A DNA stretch of 34,530 nt, taken from positions 1-34,530 of IMG/VR virus record IMGVR_UViG_3300043639_000019; one strand, written 5' to 3'. The notes under the pieces are model-generated. The model did not search any database, was not told the DNA's origin, and worked only from the letters and a program-made list of their open reading frames with translations. Position 1 is the stretch's first letter. Every line of letters starts with the position of its first letter. Position numbers and translations under genes: made by a program. Of this stretch, positions 5,399-14,426 are shown one piece after another. The DNA comes from a virus.

Positions 5399-5662
5399 TT
5401 GGTAGATACAGATTTTACAAAATGGTTAATAACATTAGGCGTAGGCGGAATATTAGCCGGCTTTATGTTTGTATTTTATAGAAAAGATGTTAAGCAATTC
5501 ACTGAACTTTGGAAATCAGTTGCTGACCAATTGATTAATGTGATAAAAGAAAATACAGCATCTAATATTAAACTCATTACATTAATTGAAGCACAAGAGC
5601 GTAATGCAATACGTAAACAAGATATCGAATCATTAATTGATTTACATTTAAAAAATAGATAA
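5399..5662 (+). CDS. Single-pass membrane protein, possible holin or accessory
   Basis: Seen: 87 residues with one clear membrane segment (about 9-27, WLITLGVGGILAGFMFVFY) followed by a positive patch and a long amphipathic, coiled-coil-like tail. This starts with TTG at 5399; no ATG lies before the membrane segment, and the ribosome site is weak. One-segment phage proteins of this shape include holins and membrane-anchored virion helpers. The endolysin gene is 20 kb away, so a lysis role is not supported by linkage. Confidence 0.6.
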   Translation: MVDTDFTKWLITLGVGGILAGFMFVFYRKDVKQFTELWKSVADQLINVIKENTASNIKLITLIEAQERNAIRKQDIESLIDLHLKNR

Positions 5663-5671
5663 TATAGAATA

Positions 5672-7354
5672 ATGGCATTCGATAAAGGTATTTGGAAACC
5701 AAATCGAAAACAAGAACCATTCTTATCACTACCTCTTTCTATTTTTGAAGGATTTTATGGTGGAGGAAATGCTTCAGGAAAGAGTGATGTTTTATTAGTA
5801 TATGGTATTGTTCATAGATGGCATGAGAATCCCCGATTTAAACAAGTATTTATGCGTCGAACATTTCCTGAATTAAGGAATGAGATAGTTCCTCGCAGTC
5901 GAGAAATTTATCCAAAGTTTGGAGCTACATTTAATAAGACAGATATGATATGGACATTTCCTCGTAATGACCAATACGGTGGAACAGGAATGTCTAATCA
6001 GGGTGCAATGATATTTCTTGCGCATTGCGAGGAGGAAAATGATGTTCATAAATATGATTCAATGGAAATTAATCTCTTTACTCCAGACGAACTTACAACT
6101 TTTACTGAGTATATTTATCTCTATATTGGTTTCACTCGTGTTAGAACTTCTGACCCTAATCTACCAGCAATCATTCGCGCGGCCGGAATGCCCGGTGGTA
6201 TTGGACATACATTTGTTAAGAAGCGATTTGTAGCACCTTGTCCTGAAGGCGGAAAGATTATACTTGGAAAAGGTAACGTTAAAAGAATTTATATTCATGC
6301 TACGGTTGCTGATAATCAATATGCTGACCCTGAGTATACTACGCGCCTCGATGGTATTCCAAATGAAGCTGAAAGAAAGGCGCGTAAGTATGGTGATTGG
6401 GATGCATATCAAGGACAGGTATTCGACGAGTTCCGTGATAGAAGCTATCCTGATGAGCCAGCCAACGCATTACACGTAGTTCATCCTTTTGATATTCCTG
6501 AATGGTGGCCTAAGTTTATTATTGGTGATTGGGGCTTTGCTGCGATGACATACATAGGTTTCTATGCTGTGTCACCAGCAAAAAGATTATATCTATATAG
6601 AGAACTCTATTGGCTTAAAACTAAGATTGAAGAATGGGCACCAACTGTTAAAGACTATATGGATAAGGAACAACCTAAAGTAATTAAATTTTGTCGTTCA
6701 GCCGCGCAGGATAGAGGACAGGAACATACAATTCAGCAACAGATAGAGACTGCACTTGGTAGACCTATCGAATTGTCAGTCAACTCCCCTGGTAGTCGTA
6801 TTTCCGGTAAAATGCTTATTCACGAATACTTACGTTGGAAACAACGTCCTATCATTCCCCACGCGGACCTACCAACCTATTCCGAAGAATACGCGATGTG
6901 GTTACTTCGGAACAGAGGACTTGAAGTATACAAAGATTACTTACGGCTATTCGACCCGCCGGAAGAAGAATCAAACATACCGAAACTACAAATCTTCTGT
7001 TGTGAATATAACTCGGAAGCACACGAGGGGCATCCGAATTGTTGTCCTATCATGATTGATACTATTAAAGCATGTTCTTATGATAAGAAAACTAAGGATG
7101 GTAAGCCTGCAGAAGATGTAGCGGAATTTGAAGGTGATGATCCTTACGATGATTTGCGCTATGCAGTAGATAGTGCTGAGAGATATTTTGATACCGCTGG
7201 TCAGGAATTTGAGAAAGTTCAGAAACAGGAATCCATTACTCGCGCGTTAAATAATAATCAGGACTGGACTGCATATTATAGACAGATGCGCGGAATCGAA
7301 TCATCTACTCAAGTTAATAAACCAGTAAAAAGATTTCACAGAGGAATGAGATAA
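5672..7354 (+). CDS. terL: Terminase large subunit
   Basis: The motor that pumps DNA into the prohead and cuts it. Seen: 560 residues, a usual length. Walker A is GGNASGKS (31-38). A Walker B-like segment ends in DE at 139-140 (INLFTPDEL). The nuclease half opens with IIGDWGF, the Asp at about 286 being the expected first metal ligand. DDPYDDLRYAVDS near 489-501 matches the conserved C-terminal acidic motif of terminase nucleases. It follows terS-type and small structural genes and is coupled to the next gene by TAATG. All expected catalytic elements are present. Confidence 0.93.
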   Translation: MAFDKGIWKPNRKQEPFLSLPLSIFEGFYGGGNASGKSDVLLVYGIVHRWHENPRFKQVFMRRTFPELRNEIVPRSREIYPKFGATFNKTDMIWTFPRNDQYGGTGMSNQGAMIFLAHCEEENDVHKYDSMEINLFTPDELTTFTEYIYLYIGFTRVRTSDPNLPAIIRAAGMPGGIGHTFVKKRFVAPCPEGGKIILGKGNVKRIYIHATVADNQYADPEYTTRLDGIPNEAERKARKYGDWDAYQGQVFDEFRDRSYPDEPANALHVVHPFDIPEWWPKFIIGDWGFAAMTYIGFYAVSPAKRLYLYRELYWLKTKIEEWAPTVKDYMDKEQPKVIKFCRSAAQDRGQEHTIQQQIETALGRPIELSVNSPGSRISGKMLIHEYLRWKQRPIIPHADLPTYSEEYAMWLLRNRGLEVYKDYLRLFDPPEEESNIPKLQIFCCEYNSEAHEGHPNCCPIMIDTIKACSYDKKTKDGKPAEDVAEFEGDDPYDDLRYAVDSAERYFDTAGQEFEKVQKQESITRALNNNQDWTAYYRQMRGIESSTQVNKPVKRFHRGMR

Positions 7355-7746
7355 TGTTTTTACTAGATTGGTATAAACAGTGGATGGATATTAGGACTGA
7401 ACTGAGACTTCGCGAATCTGAGTTGAATCCTAAAATCTGTGAATCTTGTGAAACTCTTAAACATCAATTAGAGATTTCAAATCATGAGAAGAAACAATTA
7501 CTTGATAGATTACTAGAGAAACCTGAACCAGTTAAAGAAGTAGTTAGAAATGAAACTCCTATGATGTTGCCGCGTAACATTCCTTGGAATGTGCGTAGGC
7601 AAATGTTAGAAGCTGAAGATAGAGAGAAAGCTCGCGTATTAAAGAATGCTCCTAAACCTGATTCAGCAATAGATAAAGTTGAAACAGAAGAACTTGAGAA
7701 AGCATTAGACCTTGCCGCAGAACAACGGGACAAACAAAGTTCTTGA
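7354..7746 (+). CDS. Coiled-coil protein between terL and portal
   Basis: Seen: 130 residues, mostly charged helix. A single CESC pair (about 29-32) opens a coiled-coil-like run (LKHQLEISNHEKKQLLDRLL). A Pro-rich section, then a second helix at the C-terminus, follow. The ATG overlaps the terL stop. Proteins of this type are common in phages directly after terL, possibly as packaging or portal helpers, but there is no named function that I can support. Confidence 0.7.
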   Translation: MFLLDWYKQWMDIRTELRLRESELNPKICESCETLKHQLEISNHEKKQLLDRLLEKPEPVKEVVRNETPMMLPRNIPWNVRRQMLEAEDREKARVLKNAPKPDSAIDKVETEELEKALDLAAEQRDKQSS

Positions 7747-7753
7747 CGATTCA

Positions 7754-8251
7754 ATGCAACGCGCATTGAAGAAAGTCATGGCTGAGAATCCGGGCACTAA
7801 ACAAGTATCTGTTACTCCGTCTAATTCTGCGCCTTTAACTAATTTAATGATGCCTAAAGGGGCAATGGCGGTTACTAATCCATTCACTGGAAATATTACT
7901 TATAATCCTGAAGCTATGCAAGGTCAGTCTCCATTCGATATGGAACAGACTATGACGCATGAATTAACACATACTAGACAGACTCAGGACCAACCTTGGT
8001 GGAAAACAGCTGCATCATTATTTTCATTTGATGATAAAGTTCCACAGGGTATTCCTAAGGGTAGTATGTTAGATGACCCTTATCATTGGCGCACTCGCGA
8101 AATGGAAGCATTTCAAAGTGAGCGTGATAGGGCTGCGCGAATGAAAACGCCATTTTATATGGATCCAGAAACGGGTGCGAGCGATATACAATTACCTTCT
8201 GAAGCTAAACATAAAACAATAGATACTGCTCCATCTTTCATGAGGAAATAA
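7754..8251 (+). CDS. HExxH metallopeptidase-like virion-operon protein
   Basis: Seen: 165 residues from the ATG at 7754. The motif HELTH (69-73), inside a helix starting MEQTMTHELTHTRQ, is a zinc-binding HExxH signature. A second helix, REMEAFQSERDR, carries E116 and E118, either of which could be the third ligand of a gluzincin. The C-terminus has DTAPS, a motif shared with the next three proteins. A TTG at 7712 would add 14 residues and overlap the previous gene; it has a poor ribosome site. Possible roles are cleavage of a virion protein or of host cell-wall or surface protein on entry. The fold is inferred; no specific family is recognised. Confidence 0.6.
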   Translation: MQRALKKVMAENPGTKQVSVTPSNSAPLTNLMMPKGAMAVTNPFTGNITYNPEAMQGQSPFDMEQTMTHELTHTRQTQDQPWWKTAASLFSFDDKVPQGIPKGSMLDDPYHWRTREMEAFQSERDRAARMKTPFYMDPETGASDIQLPSEAKHKTIDTAPSFMRK

Positions 8252-8252
8252 A

Positions 8253-8438
8253 ATGGCAATGGATACTGGACCATCATGGATTCAAAACGCGAGGAATAAA
8301 ATGAAAGCTAAAGGCACTATCGGTGCTTTTGGTAAAGCTACTGGTAAAAAGATTGCCGCTGGTAAGAAGAAGGGAGGACTAATGAAAAAACGCGCAGTAT
8401 TCGCGCAGAATATGAAGAATATCGCTAGCGGAGAATAA
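8253..8438 (+). CDS. Small basic protein with N-terminal DTGPS motif
   Basis: Seen: 61 residues, starting MAMDTGPSWIQNARNKMKAKG, very basic (many Lys, Gly, Ala), with no Cys or membrane segment. AGGA lies before the ATG and the gene starts 2 bases after the previous stop. The composition suggests DNA or RNA contact, or packaging with the genome. The DTGPS motif recurs in the next two genes. Confidence 0.7.
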   Translation: MAMDTGPSWIQNARNKMKAKGTIGAFGKATGKKIAAGKKKGGLMKKRAVFAQNMKNIASGE

Positions 8439-8439
8439 T

Positions 8440-8640
8440 ATGCCTTGGAACCAAGTAATGAAAAAGTTTGGAAAAGGCGCATTACATTCTGGTTCCAAAA
8501 CTGGTAAAGTAGTTAATAATCGACAACAGGCGATAGCAATAATGATGAGTGAAAAGAAAAAAGCCGGTGAAGGTAAACAGGAATATCAACCTGTTGATAC
8601 TGGTCCTTCTAGTAAATTGAAAAAGAAGCGAGGATTGTAA
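8440..8640 (+). CDS. DUF6496-type small protein with C-terminal DTGPS motif
   Basis: Seen: 66 residues. The body VMKKFGKGALHSGSKTGKVV followed by NRQQAIAIMMSEKKKAG matches the DUF6496 pattern (KxGxLxSGS, then QAIAIALSEARKAG), a small family found in phages and bacteria with unknown role. The end carries VDTGPSSKLKKKRGL (motif at 53-57), which is extra to the domain. The stop overlaps the next ATG. Confidence 0.75.
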   Translation: MPWNQVMKKFGKGALHSGSKTGKVVNNRQQAIAIMMSEKKKAGEGKQEYQPVDTGPSSKLKKKRGL

Positions 8641-9119
8641 TGGATATTGGACCTTCACAGGGATTCATGGGTAGACTAGGAAGTAATATTAAGAAGAATG
8701 CTCCTATGGCTATGAATGCATTAGGACAACAGTATGGTGGCGGTATGAGTGGTGCTGCTAAAGTTACTAGTGGATTAATGCAAGGTAGAATGAATAGACA
8801 GAGACAGGGACCAGGAATGGGAGTTAATCCATCAGGAGGAATGCCTAATAGTCCTTTTGGTAAAGTTAATTTCGGTTCTGTCCCTCAACAGAATGGTCAA
8901 CCACCAACTCCAGGTATGGGGATGTCTCCAACTATACCTAGTAATGGTATGCCTCCTTCTTTACCAAACAATGGAATGGGAATGGGAGGTTCATTAATTA
9001 ATCCTAGTACATTCATTAATCCTAATATGGGTGGACAACTTTGGAGTAATTATAATAACCAAACAATGCCCGATATGAATCAACAGGCGCCTGGATTTAA
9101 CAAGCAAATTTTCTACTAA
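8640..9119 (+). CDS. Gly/Met/Pro/Asn-rich low-complexity virion protein (probable)
   Basis: Seen: 159 residues, starting MDIGPSQGFMGRLGSNIKKN, then a long disordered stretch rich in Gly, Met, Pro, Asn and Gln with repeated GMPPS/GMGM-type phrases. It lies immediately before the portal gene, coupled by TAATG at both ends. The DIGPS start repeats the motif of its neighbours. Function unknown; a flexible partner of portal or packaged DNA is a guess. Confidence 0.65.
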   Translation: MDIGPSQGFMGRLGSNIKKNAPMAMNALGQQYGGGMSGAAKVTSGLMQGRMNRQRQGPGMGVNPSGGMPNSPFGKVNFGSVPQQNGQPPTPGMGMSPTIPSNGMPPSLPNNGMGMGGSLINPSTFINPNMGGQLWSNYNNQTMPDMNQQAPGFNKQIFY

Positions 9120-11473
9120 TGCTTAAGAATAAACTTATTCCTGACGAAGATATTCAAAAACTTCTGAAGGAAGTTGTAGACCATTTCGATAAAGAAGATA
9201 GTGCTGTGCGCGAACGCCAAATTCGCACATGGCGTAGACTTAAACTATTTTGGGAAGGATTTCAGAAGGCTTGGTATTCTGAAACTGCTCATGATTGGCG
9301 TATTTGGAATGAAGATACAGAAGATACCAATACAGACCAATCTTATTATGATAAACCAATCAACGTATTTCGTGCTTATCTTGAGAGCATTATCGCTGCT
9401 CTCAGTATTACTGTTCCTCCTATTAAATGTTTTCCTGACGATGCGGATGATTCTTTGGACTTATCTACAGCCAAAACTGGAGATAAGATTGCCCAATTGG
9501 TTTATCGCCATAATGATGTTCCTCTTTTGTGGTTGCATTCTCTCTTTATTTATTGCACAGAAGGTATGGTAGCTTGCCATAATTATCCTAAAGAGAGTGA
9601 AGATTATGGAACTTATGAAAAGAAAGAACATGAAAATGTAGATGAAATGCATCAGTATACTAAATGTCCAGAATGTGGACATACTATGGATGACCAAATG
9701 ATGACTCCTGAAATGCTTGCTGCTCAAAAGAAACTAGATTTAGAGAAAGATAAATACAATCCTGATAATGACGATGTAGAGATTCAAGATATAGTTCAGA
9801 ATGATGATTCTGATTTATGTCCTGCATGTCTACAGATGGTAACGCCCGAACTTTCTCAGGAGACTCTAACTATAACACGGTTAATAGGTATTACTCAAGA
9901 ACCAAAAACGCGTATTTGTCTCGATGCATATGGTGGCCTATATGTTAAAGTCGCTAATTATGCTAAGAAACAATGTGATACTCCATATCTTATTTGGTCG
10001 TATGAAACTCATTATGCAGTCGCAAAGGAAAGATTTGAAAATCTTCGCAATAAAAAACTAAATGAAGATATCACTGGACCTACTGGGATTAAAGACCCTT
10101 ATGAAGTTTGGGGTAGACTTAATCCACAGTATCAGGGTGAATATCCAGTTAATAATGTTTCAATTCGCAATGCATGGTTACGTCCTGCTGCATTCCATGT
10201 ATTACAACGCGAGGAAGATGTAGCAACACTTAAAAAGAAATATCCAAACGGTTGTCGTGTCGTTTTTGTTAATGATAACTTCGCGGAAGCCGAGAACAAG
10301 AGTCTTGATGATGCTTGGACTCTTACTTATAATCCTCTCTCTGATTATATTACCTTTGACCCTCTAGGACTTCTACTAGTTAGCATTCAGGAAATTACTA
10401 ACGACTTAGTAAGTTTGACCCTTCAAACTATTGAACATGGGATTGGTCAGACGTTTGCTGACCCTGGAGTCCTTAATTTTAATGCATATCGCCAAATGGA
10501 ATCTGTTCCTGGTGGTATGTATGAAGCTACCCCTAAAACGGGGAAGTCAATAGGAGATGCATTTTATGAAGTAAAAACTGCCACATTAAGTGCTGAGGTA
10601 ATGCCTTTTGCAGCTAACATTCAATCAATGGGACAGTTAGTTTCAGGGGCATTACCCAGTCTATTTGGTGGTGCTATTCAAGGTTCTGAAACTGCATCTC
10701 AATATTCTATGAGTCGCGCGCAAGCATTACAGCGTCTCCAGAATACATGGAAGATGTTTACTATTTGGTGGAAGCAGATTTTTGGTAAAGCAATTCCAAT
10801 GTATATTGAGGAAACTAGACATCAGGGCGATGAACGTGATGTTCAGCGTCTAAAGGATGGAAGTTTTATTAATGTATTTATTCGTAAGGCAGAACTTGAA
10901 GGAAAGATTGGTCGTATTGAATTAGAAGCTAATGAAAATCTTCCAATCACTTGGGCACAACAAAAAGATATCCTGATGCAACTTTTGCAGGCAGGTAATC
11001 CTGAAATCCTCGCGATGCTTGGTGCGCCTGAGAATCTTCCAATACTACGTGAACATATTGGTCTTACAGACTTCTTTGTTCCAGGTGAAGATAACGTAGA
11101 GAAAACTTATAATGATATTAAATTACTTTTGAATTCTACACCTATTCCAACGGGTGACCCAATGAATCCTGAATCTGCTTCAATTAATATTGACCCTGTT
11201 TATGACAATCCTGGTATTGCATTTGAGATTGTTAGGAAATGGGTTATCAGTGAAGCAGGTAGAGATGCTAAAACTAATAATCAAGATGGTTATCGTAATG
11301 TTCTAATGTATGGTAATGAATGTCATCAAATTTTACAAATGCAAGGAATGCAACAAGCTCAGGCTGAAGCGCAAGGTGCTGCGCCAGCTAAGAAGCCAGA
11401 TACAACTAAAACCAAAGAAGCACCCATAACCGGAGAAGAAAATGTTAAAGAATCATCTACTGCTGTTCACTAG
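9119..11473 (+). CDS. Portal protein with inserted zinc ribbon
   Basis: The ring at the vertex through which DNA enters and leaves. Seen: 784 residues, at the long end for portals. The N-terminal region (WRRLKLFWEGFQKAWY, then PINVFRAYLESIIAALS) and the later all-helical segment (AQQKDILMQLLQAGNPEILAML) are of the portal type. A zinc-ribbon-like insertion has C183, C186, C234 and C237. The C-terminus is Ala/Gln/Pro-rich and probably disordered. It follows terL and precedes scaffold and capsid, the standard order. The last 32 bases overlap the scaffold gene. Confidence 0.85.
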   Translation: MLKNKLIPDEDIQKLLKEVVDHFDKEDSAVRERQIRTWRRLKLFWEGFQKAWYSETAHDWRIWNEDTEDTNTDQSYYDKPINVFRAYLESIIAALSITVPPIKCFPDDADDSLDLSTAKTGDKIAQLVYRHNDVPLLWLHSLFIYCTEGMVACHNYPKESEDYGTYEKKEHENVDEMHQYTKCPECGHTMDDQMMTPEMLAAQKKLDLEKDKYNPDNDDVEIQDIVQNDDSDLCPACLQMVTPELSQETLTITRLIGITQEPKTRICLDAYGGLYVKVANYAKKQCDTPYLIWSYETHYAVAKERFENLRNKKLNEDITGPTGIKDPYEVWGRLNPQYQGEYPVNNVSIRNAWLRPAAFHVLQREEDVATLKKKYPNGCRVVFVNDNFAEAENKSLDDAWTLTYNPLSDYITFDPLGLLLVSIQEITNDLVSLTLQTIEHGIGQTFADPGVLNFNAYRQMESVPGGMYEATPKTGKSIGDAFYEVKTATLSAEVMPFAANIQSMGQLVSGALPSLFGGAIQGSETASQYSMSRAQALQRLQNTWKMFTIWWKQIFGKAIPMYIEETRHQGDERDVQRLKDGSFINVFIRKAELEGKIGRIELEANENLPITWAQQKDILMQLLQAGNPEILAMLGAPENLPILREHIGLTDFFVPGEDNVEKTYNDIKLLLNSTPIPTGDPMNPESASINIDPVYDNPGIAFEIVRKWVISEAGRDAKTNNQDGYRNVLMYGNECHQILQMQGMQQAQAEAQGAAPAKKPDTTKTKEAPITGEENVKESSTAVH

Positions 11474-12776
11474 TCCTGAGGGAGATGGAACAGGTGGTGG
11501 TAAGGCTACTACAGTTACAACTCTGCCTAATAATAAAGAGGATGTGATTGAGTTTCTCGCTGATGATGATGAGCCAGAAACAATCTCTATTGAAGATAAA
11601 AAATCCAAGGATGATAAGAAGGACGATAAGAAGGATGATAAAACTACTATTAAAGGAAAGGAATTAGATGATGAAGAAGAATCAGAAGATGAGGAATTAG
11701 AAGAAGTAGATGAACTAAAAGAACTAGAAGAAGAACTTGAAGAACCTAGTGAAGAACAGTTAGAACTTGTTACACCTGTTCGACGTAGAGAAATTCTTAA
11801 AAAGTTTCCTACGCTCTTTAAAGAATTTCCGTATCTCGAAAAGGCTTATTATCGTGAACAACAGTTCACTGAACTACTTCCAACTATTGAAGATGCTAAG
11901 GTTGCAGTAGAAAAATCTGAAACCTTAGATAGATTTGAAAATGATGTAATGAGTGGAAATACTGAAACTATTCTTAAAGCTGTTAAAGACACTGACCCCA
12001 ATTCATTCTATAAGATTGTAGATGATTATCTTCCTACACTTGCGCGAGTCGATGAACAGGCATATTTCCATGTGCTTGGAAATGTTACTAAACATACTAT
12101 TTATTCAATGGTTCAAGAAGCCAACCGAACTAATAATGATAAATTAAAGGAAGCGGCACATTTAGTTCAACAGTTTGTTTTTGGAACTTCAGATTGGAAA
12201 CCTCCTACAAATCTTGCTAAGGATACCAAGCCTGAAGATAAAACGCGCGAAAATCAACTTACTGAAAGAGAGCAAGGTTTTATTCGTCAACAATTTGAAA
12301 CTACACGAGGAGATTTAAATAATCGTGTAAATAATGCTCTTAAGAATACTATTGACCAGCATCTTGACCCCAAACAGTCAATGACTGATTATGTGCGGAA
12401 AAATGCTGCTCGTGATGCAATTGATACTCTTGAATCTCTAATTAACAAGGATACTCGATTCAAAACATTAGTTGATAAACTTTGGGAGAAAGCTTTTGAA
12501 GAAGGTTTCACTAGAGAATCAACTGATAGAATTAGGTCAGCCTATGTTAGTAAAGCTAAAACACTGTTGCCTTCAGTCATTAAAAAGGCCCGAAATGAAG
12601 CTTTGCGAGGCATGGGTAAGCGTGTAAAGGATGATGACTCTGATACTATTGAAACTAGTAAGAAGGGTCCAGCACAAGTAGGAAAGCCACGTTCCCAATC
12701 GGTAGGTGGCAAGGTTAATAAAGCGAGCGAAATTCCAGCAGGTATGAGCACATTAGATTTCCTTAACTCTGATTAG
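11442..12776 (+). CDS. Scaffolding protein
   Basis: Guides capsid assembly and leaves before or during packaging. Seen: 444 residues. Residues about 35-110 are extremely acidic, with DDK and EEE runs. A helical body (about 115-400) follows and a basic section near 375-425 (KKARNEALRGMGKRVK), as expected for the capsid-binding end of scaffolds. It lies directly upstream of the decoration-like and capsid genes. GGAGAAG sits before the ATG, which lies inside the end of the portal gene. No protease domain is visible. Confidence 0.8.
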   Translation: MLKNHLLLFTSPEGDGTGGGKATTVTTLPNNKEDVIEFLADDDEPETISIEDKKSKDDKKDDKKDDKTTIKGKELDDEEESEDEELEEVDELKELEEELEEPSEEQLELVTPVRRREILKKFPTLFKEFPYLEKAYYREQQFTELLPTIEDAKVAVEKSETLDRFENDVMSGNTETILKAVKDTDPNSFYKIVDDYLPTLARVDEQAYFHVLGNVTKHTIYSMVQEANRTNNDKLKEAAHLVQQFVFGTSDWKPPTNLAKDTKPEDKTRENQLTEREQGFIRQQFETTRGDLNNRVNNALKNTIDQHLDPKQSMTDYVRKNAARDAIDTLESLINKDTRFKTLVDKLWEKAFEEGFTRESTDRIRSAYVSKAKTLLPSVIKKARNEALRGMGKRVKDDDSDTIETSKKGPAQVGKPRSQSVGGKVNKASEIPAGMSTLDFLNSD

Positions 12777-12795
12777 GGTTCTTGAAAGGTAGAGT

Positions 12796-13149
12796 ATGGC
12801 TGTAACAGCAAATCGAACTATTACCATCACCTATTCTGGTGATATTAATGGTAATAATACTTTACCTGCGGCTGCTAATGCTGTATCACCTGGTTCAGTG
12901 ACGGTTCATACACTGAATGCTGGTGATAATACCATTACAGTCCCAACGGGTGGAACCACCGTCAAAGGAGCTACTATTGTGCCACCTAGCGGAAACGCTC
13001 AGGCAATCACACTCAAAGGTGTAGGTGGTGATACTGGAATTTCAATTAGTAAATTAGACCCTACTAGTATTGCTTTTGAAACTGCGCCCGCGAACTTTGT
13101 CCTAAATGCTGGAGGAATTATTAATATCCTCCGCATACTCTGGACTTAG
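12796..13149 (+). CDS. Small beta-rich protein upstream of capsid (decoration-like)
   Basis: Seen: 117 residues, nearly all beta-type, rich in Thr, Val, Gly and Asn, with no Cys. AAAGGTAGAG precedes the ATG. The position between scaffold and capsid genes is where phages often encode head decoration or head-fibre proteins, and composition agrees. No sequence signature confirms it. Confidence 0.6.
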   Translation: MAVTANRTITITYSGDINGNNTLPAAANAVSPGSVTVHTLNAGDNTITVPTGGTTVKGATIVPPSGNAQAITLKGVGGDTGISISKLDPTSIAFETAPANFVLNAGGIINILRILWT

Positions 13150-13162
13150 GAGTTATTAGAAA

Positions 13163-14425
13163 ATGGCTGTTGTAGAATCTCAGGTAGCTGCGCTTGAACT
13201 TGAGCGAGTTATCCCGAAGATTCGCGTATTGTTTGAAAGAGATGATAAGTTCTACGCCAACATTAAGAAGCGTGACGTAGAAAAAATCTCTAACAGGCAG
13301 ATGCGTATTCCTCTGGAACTACGTCCTGGTGGAAGCTTTCAGTATTTTAATGCTGATGGTGGAGACTTGGGACGTGGTGGCGGTCCTACTTTCGACAAGG
13401 CAGTTCTCACATCTGTTTTCGTTAGTGAGAACATTGAGTATACCAAGCTTACACAGTGGTCTACCGATGATGAACGTAAGGCTGTAACGAACGGTGTTCG
13501 CAGACTTACTGCTACTGCACTTGATGAACTACGTAGGCAGCTAGACTCGCAAATGATGCAGGATGGTTCCGGAACAATCGGAGTCATTTCTGTCGTCTCT
13601 ACTGCTGGTGGTGTTGATACCTATACGCTCGGAACTGATGGTTTTGGGGCTAGATTAGTAAGATTCGGCCAGACTATTCAGGTATTCGATACTACTCTCG
13701 CTACACTTCGCGGTTCGGGTGTTATCACTAAGTGGGACGTTGAGAACAAACAGATTGACGTAACTCCTGCTATCGCTGGAGCTATCGCAACTGATAAACT
13801 TGTTGTCAATGGCATTTCCTCACCTACTTCCCTTCCTGCATTGTATGGTATTCCCTACCATCACAGTAATGCATCTGCGGGAACATGGCTTGGATTCTCA
13901 CGTAGTGCAACTCCTGAAATCCGTGCAAATCGTGTTAATGCTGCTTCTGCTTCACTAGCACTTCCATTTCCACGTCTGGCAATTAACAAGATTGGAAATA
14001 GGACTGGCATTGACAATAACTTTAATCCTCGCGCATGGATGCATCCAGCACAGGTGCAGGCATATGAGGAAATTGGTCAGCTTGTAATCCTTATTCAGAA
14101 ACAGGCTAAGGATGAAGCTCTTAATATGTATTTTGGCAATGGTAAGGGCCAAGGTATGCAGATGGCGGGTGCTAATGTAACAGCATCCTTCAACTGGGAT
14201 AAAACTAGAATTGACTTTGTCGTTGACGAAGTGTGGGGACGCGGTGAAATCCTTCCCATTGGTTTCTATACAACTGATGGACGAAAGATTTTTGAAATCC
14301 GCGGACCTTCTGGTGGTGTCACTACAGCCGATATCTTTTATATGGTGTGTGGTATGCAGACTTTCGTGAGCAATCCTGCTGCCTGCGCCTTTATTGATAC
14401 ACTGGCTGTTCCTACTGGATATTAA
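13163..14425 (+). CDS. Major capsid protein (HK97-like)
   Basis: Seen: 420 residues, a usual size. A short helical N-terminus (ALELERVIPKIRVLFERDD) leads to a beta-rich N-arm/E-loop-like segment with PGGSFQYFNADGGDLGRGGG. A long helix follows (RRLTATALDELRRQLDSQM) of the spine-helix type. The start, after AGGAG, and the position right after scaffold are standard. The codons are somewhat GC-richer than those of neighbours, as is usual for the most highly expressed gene. The fold is inferred from layout and position. Confidence 0.85.
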   Translation: MAVVESQVAALELERVIPKIRVLFERDDKFYANIKKRDVEKISNRQMRIPLELRPGGSFQYFNADGGDLGRGGGPTFDKAVLTSVFVSENIEYTKLTQWSTDDERKAVTNGVRRLTATALDELRRQLDSQMMQDGSGTIGVISVVSTAGGVDTYTLGTDGFGARLVRFGQTIQVFDTTLATLRGSGVITKWDVENKQIDVTPAIAGAIATDKLVVNGISSPTSLPALYGIPYHHSNASAGTWLGFSRSATPEIRANRVNAASASLALPFPRLAINKIGNRTGIDNNFNPRAWMHPAQVQAYEEIGQLVILIQKQAKDEALNMYFGNGKGQGMQMAGANVTASFNWDKTRIDFVVDEVWGRGEILPIGFYTTDGRKIFEIRGPSGGVTTADIFYMVCGMQTFVSNPAACAFIDTLAVPTGY

Positions 14426-14426
14426 G

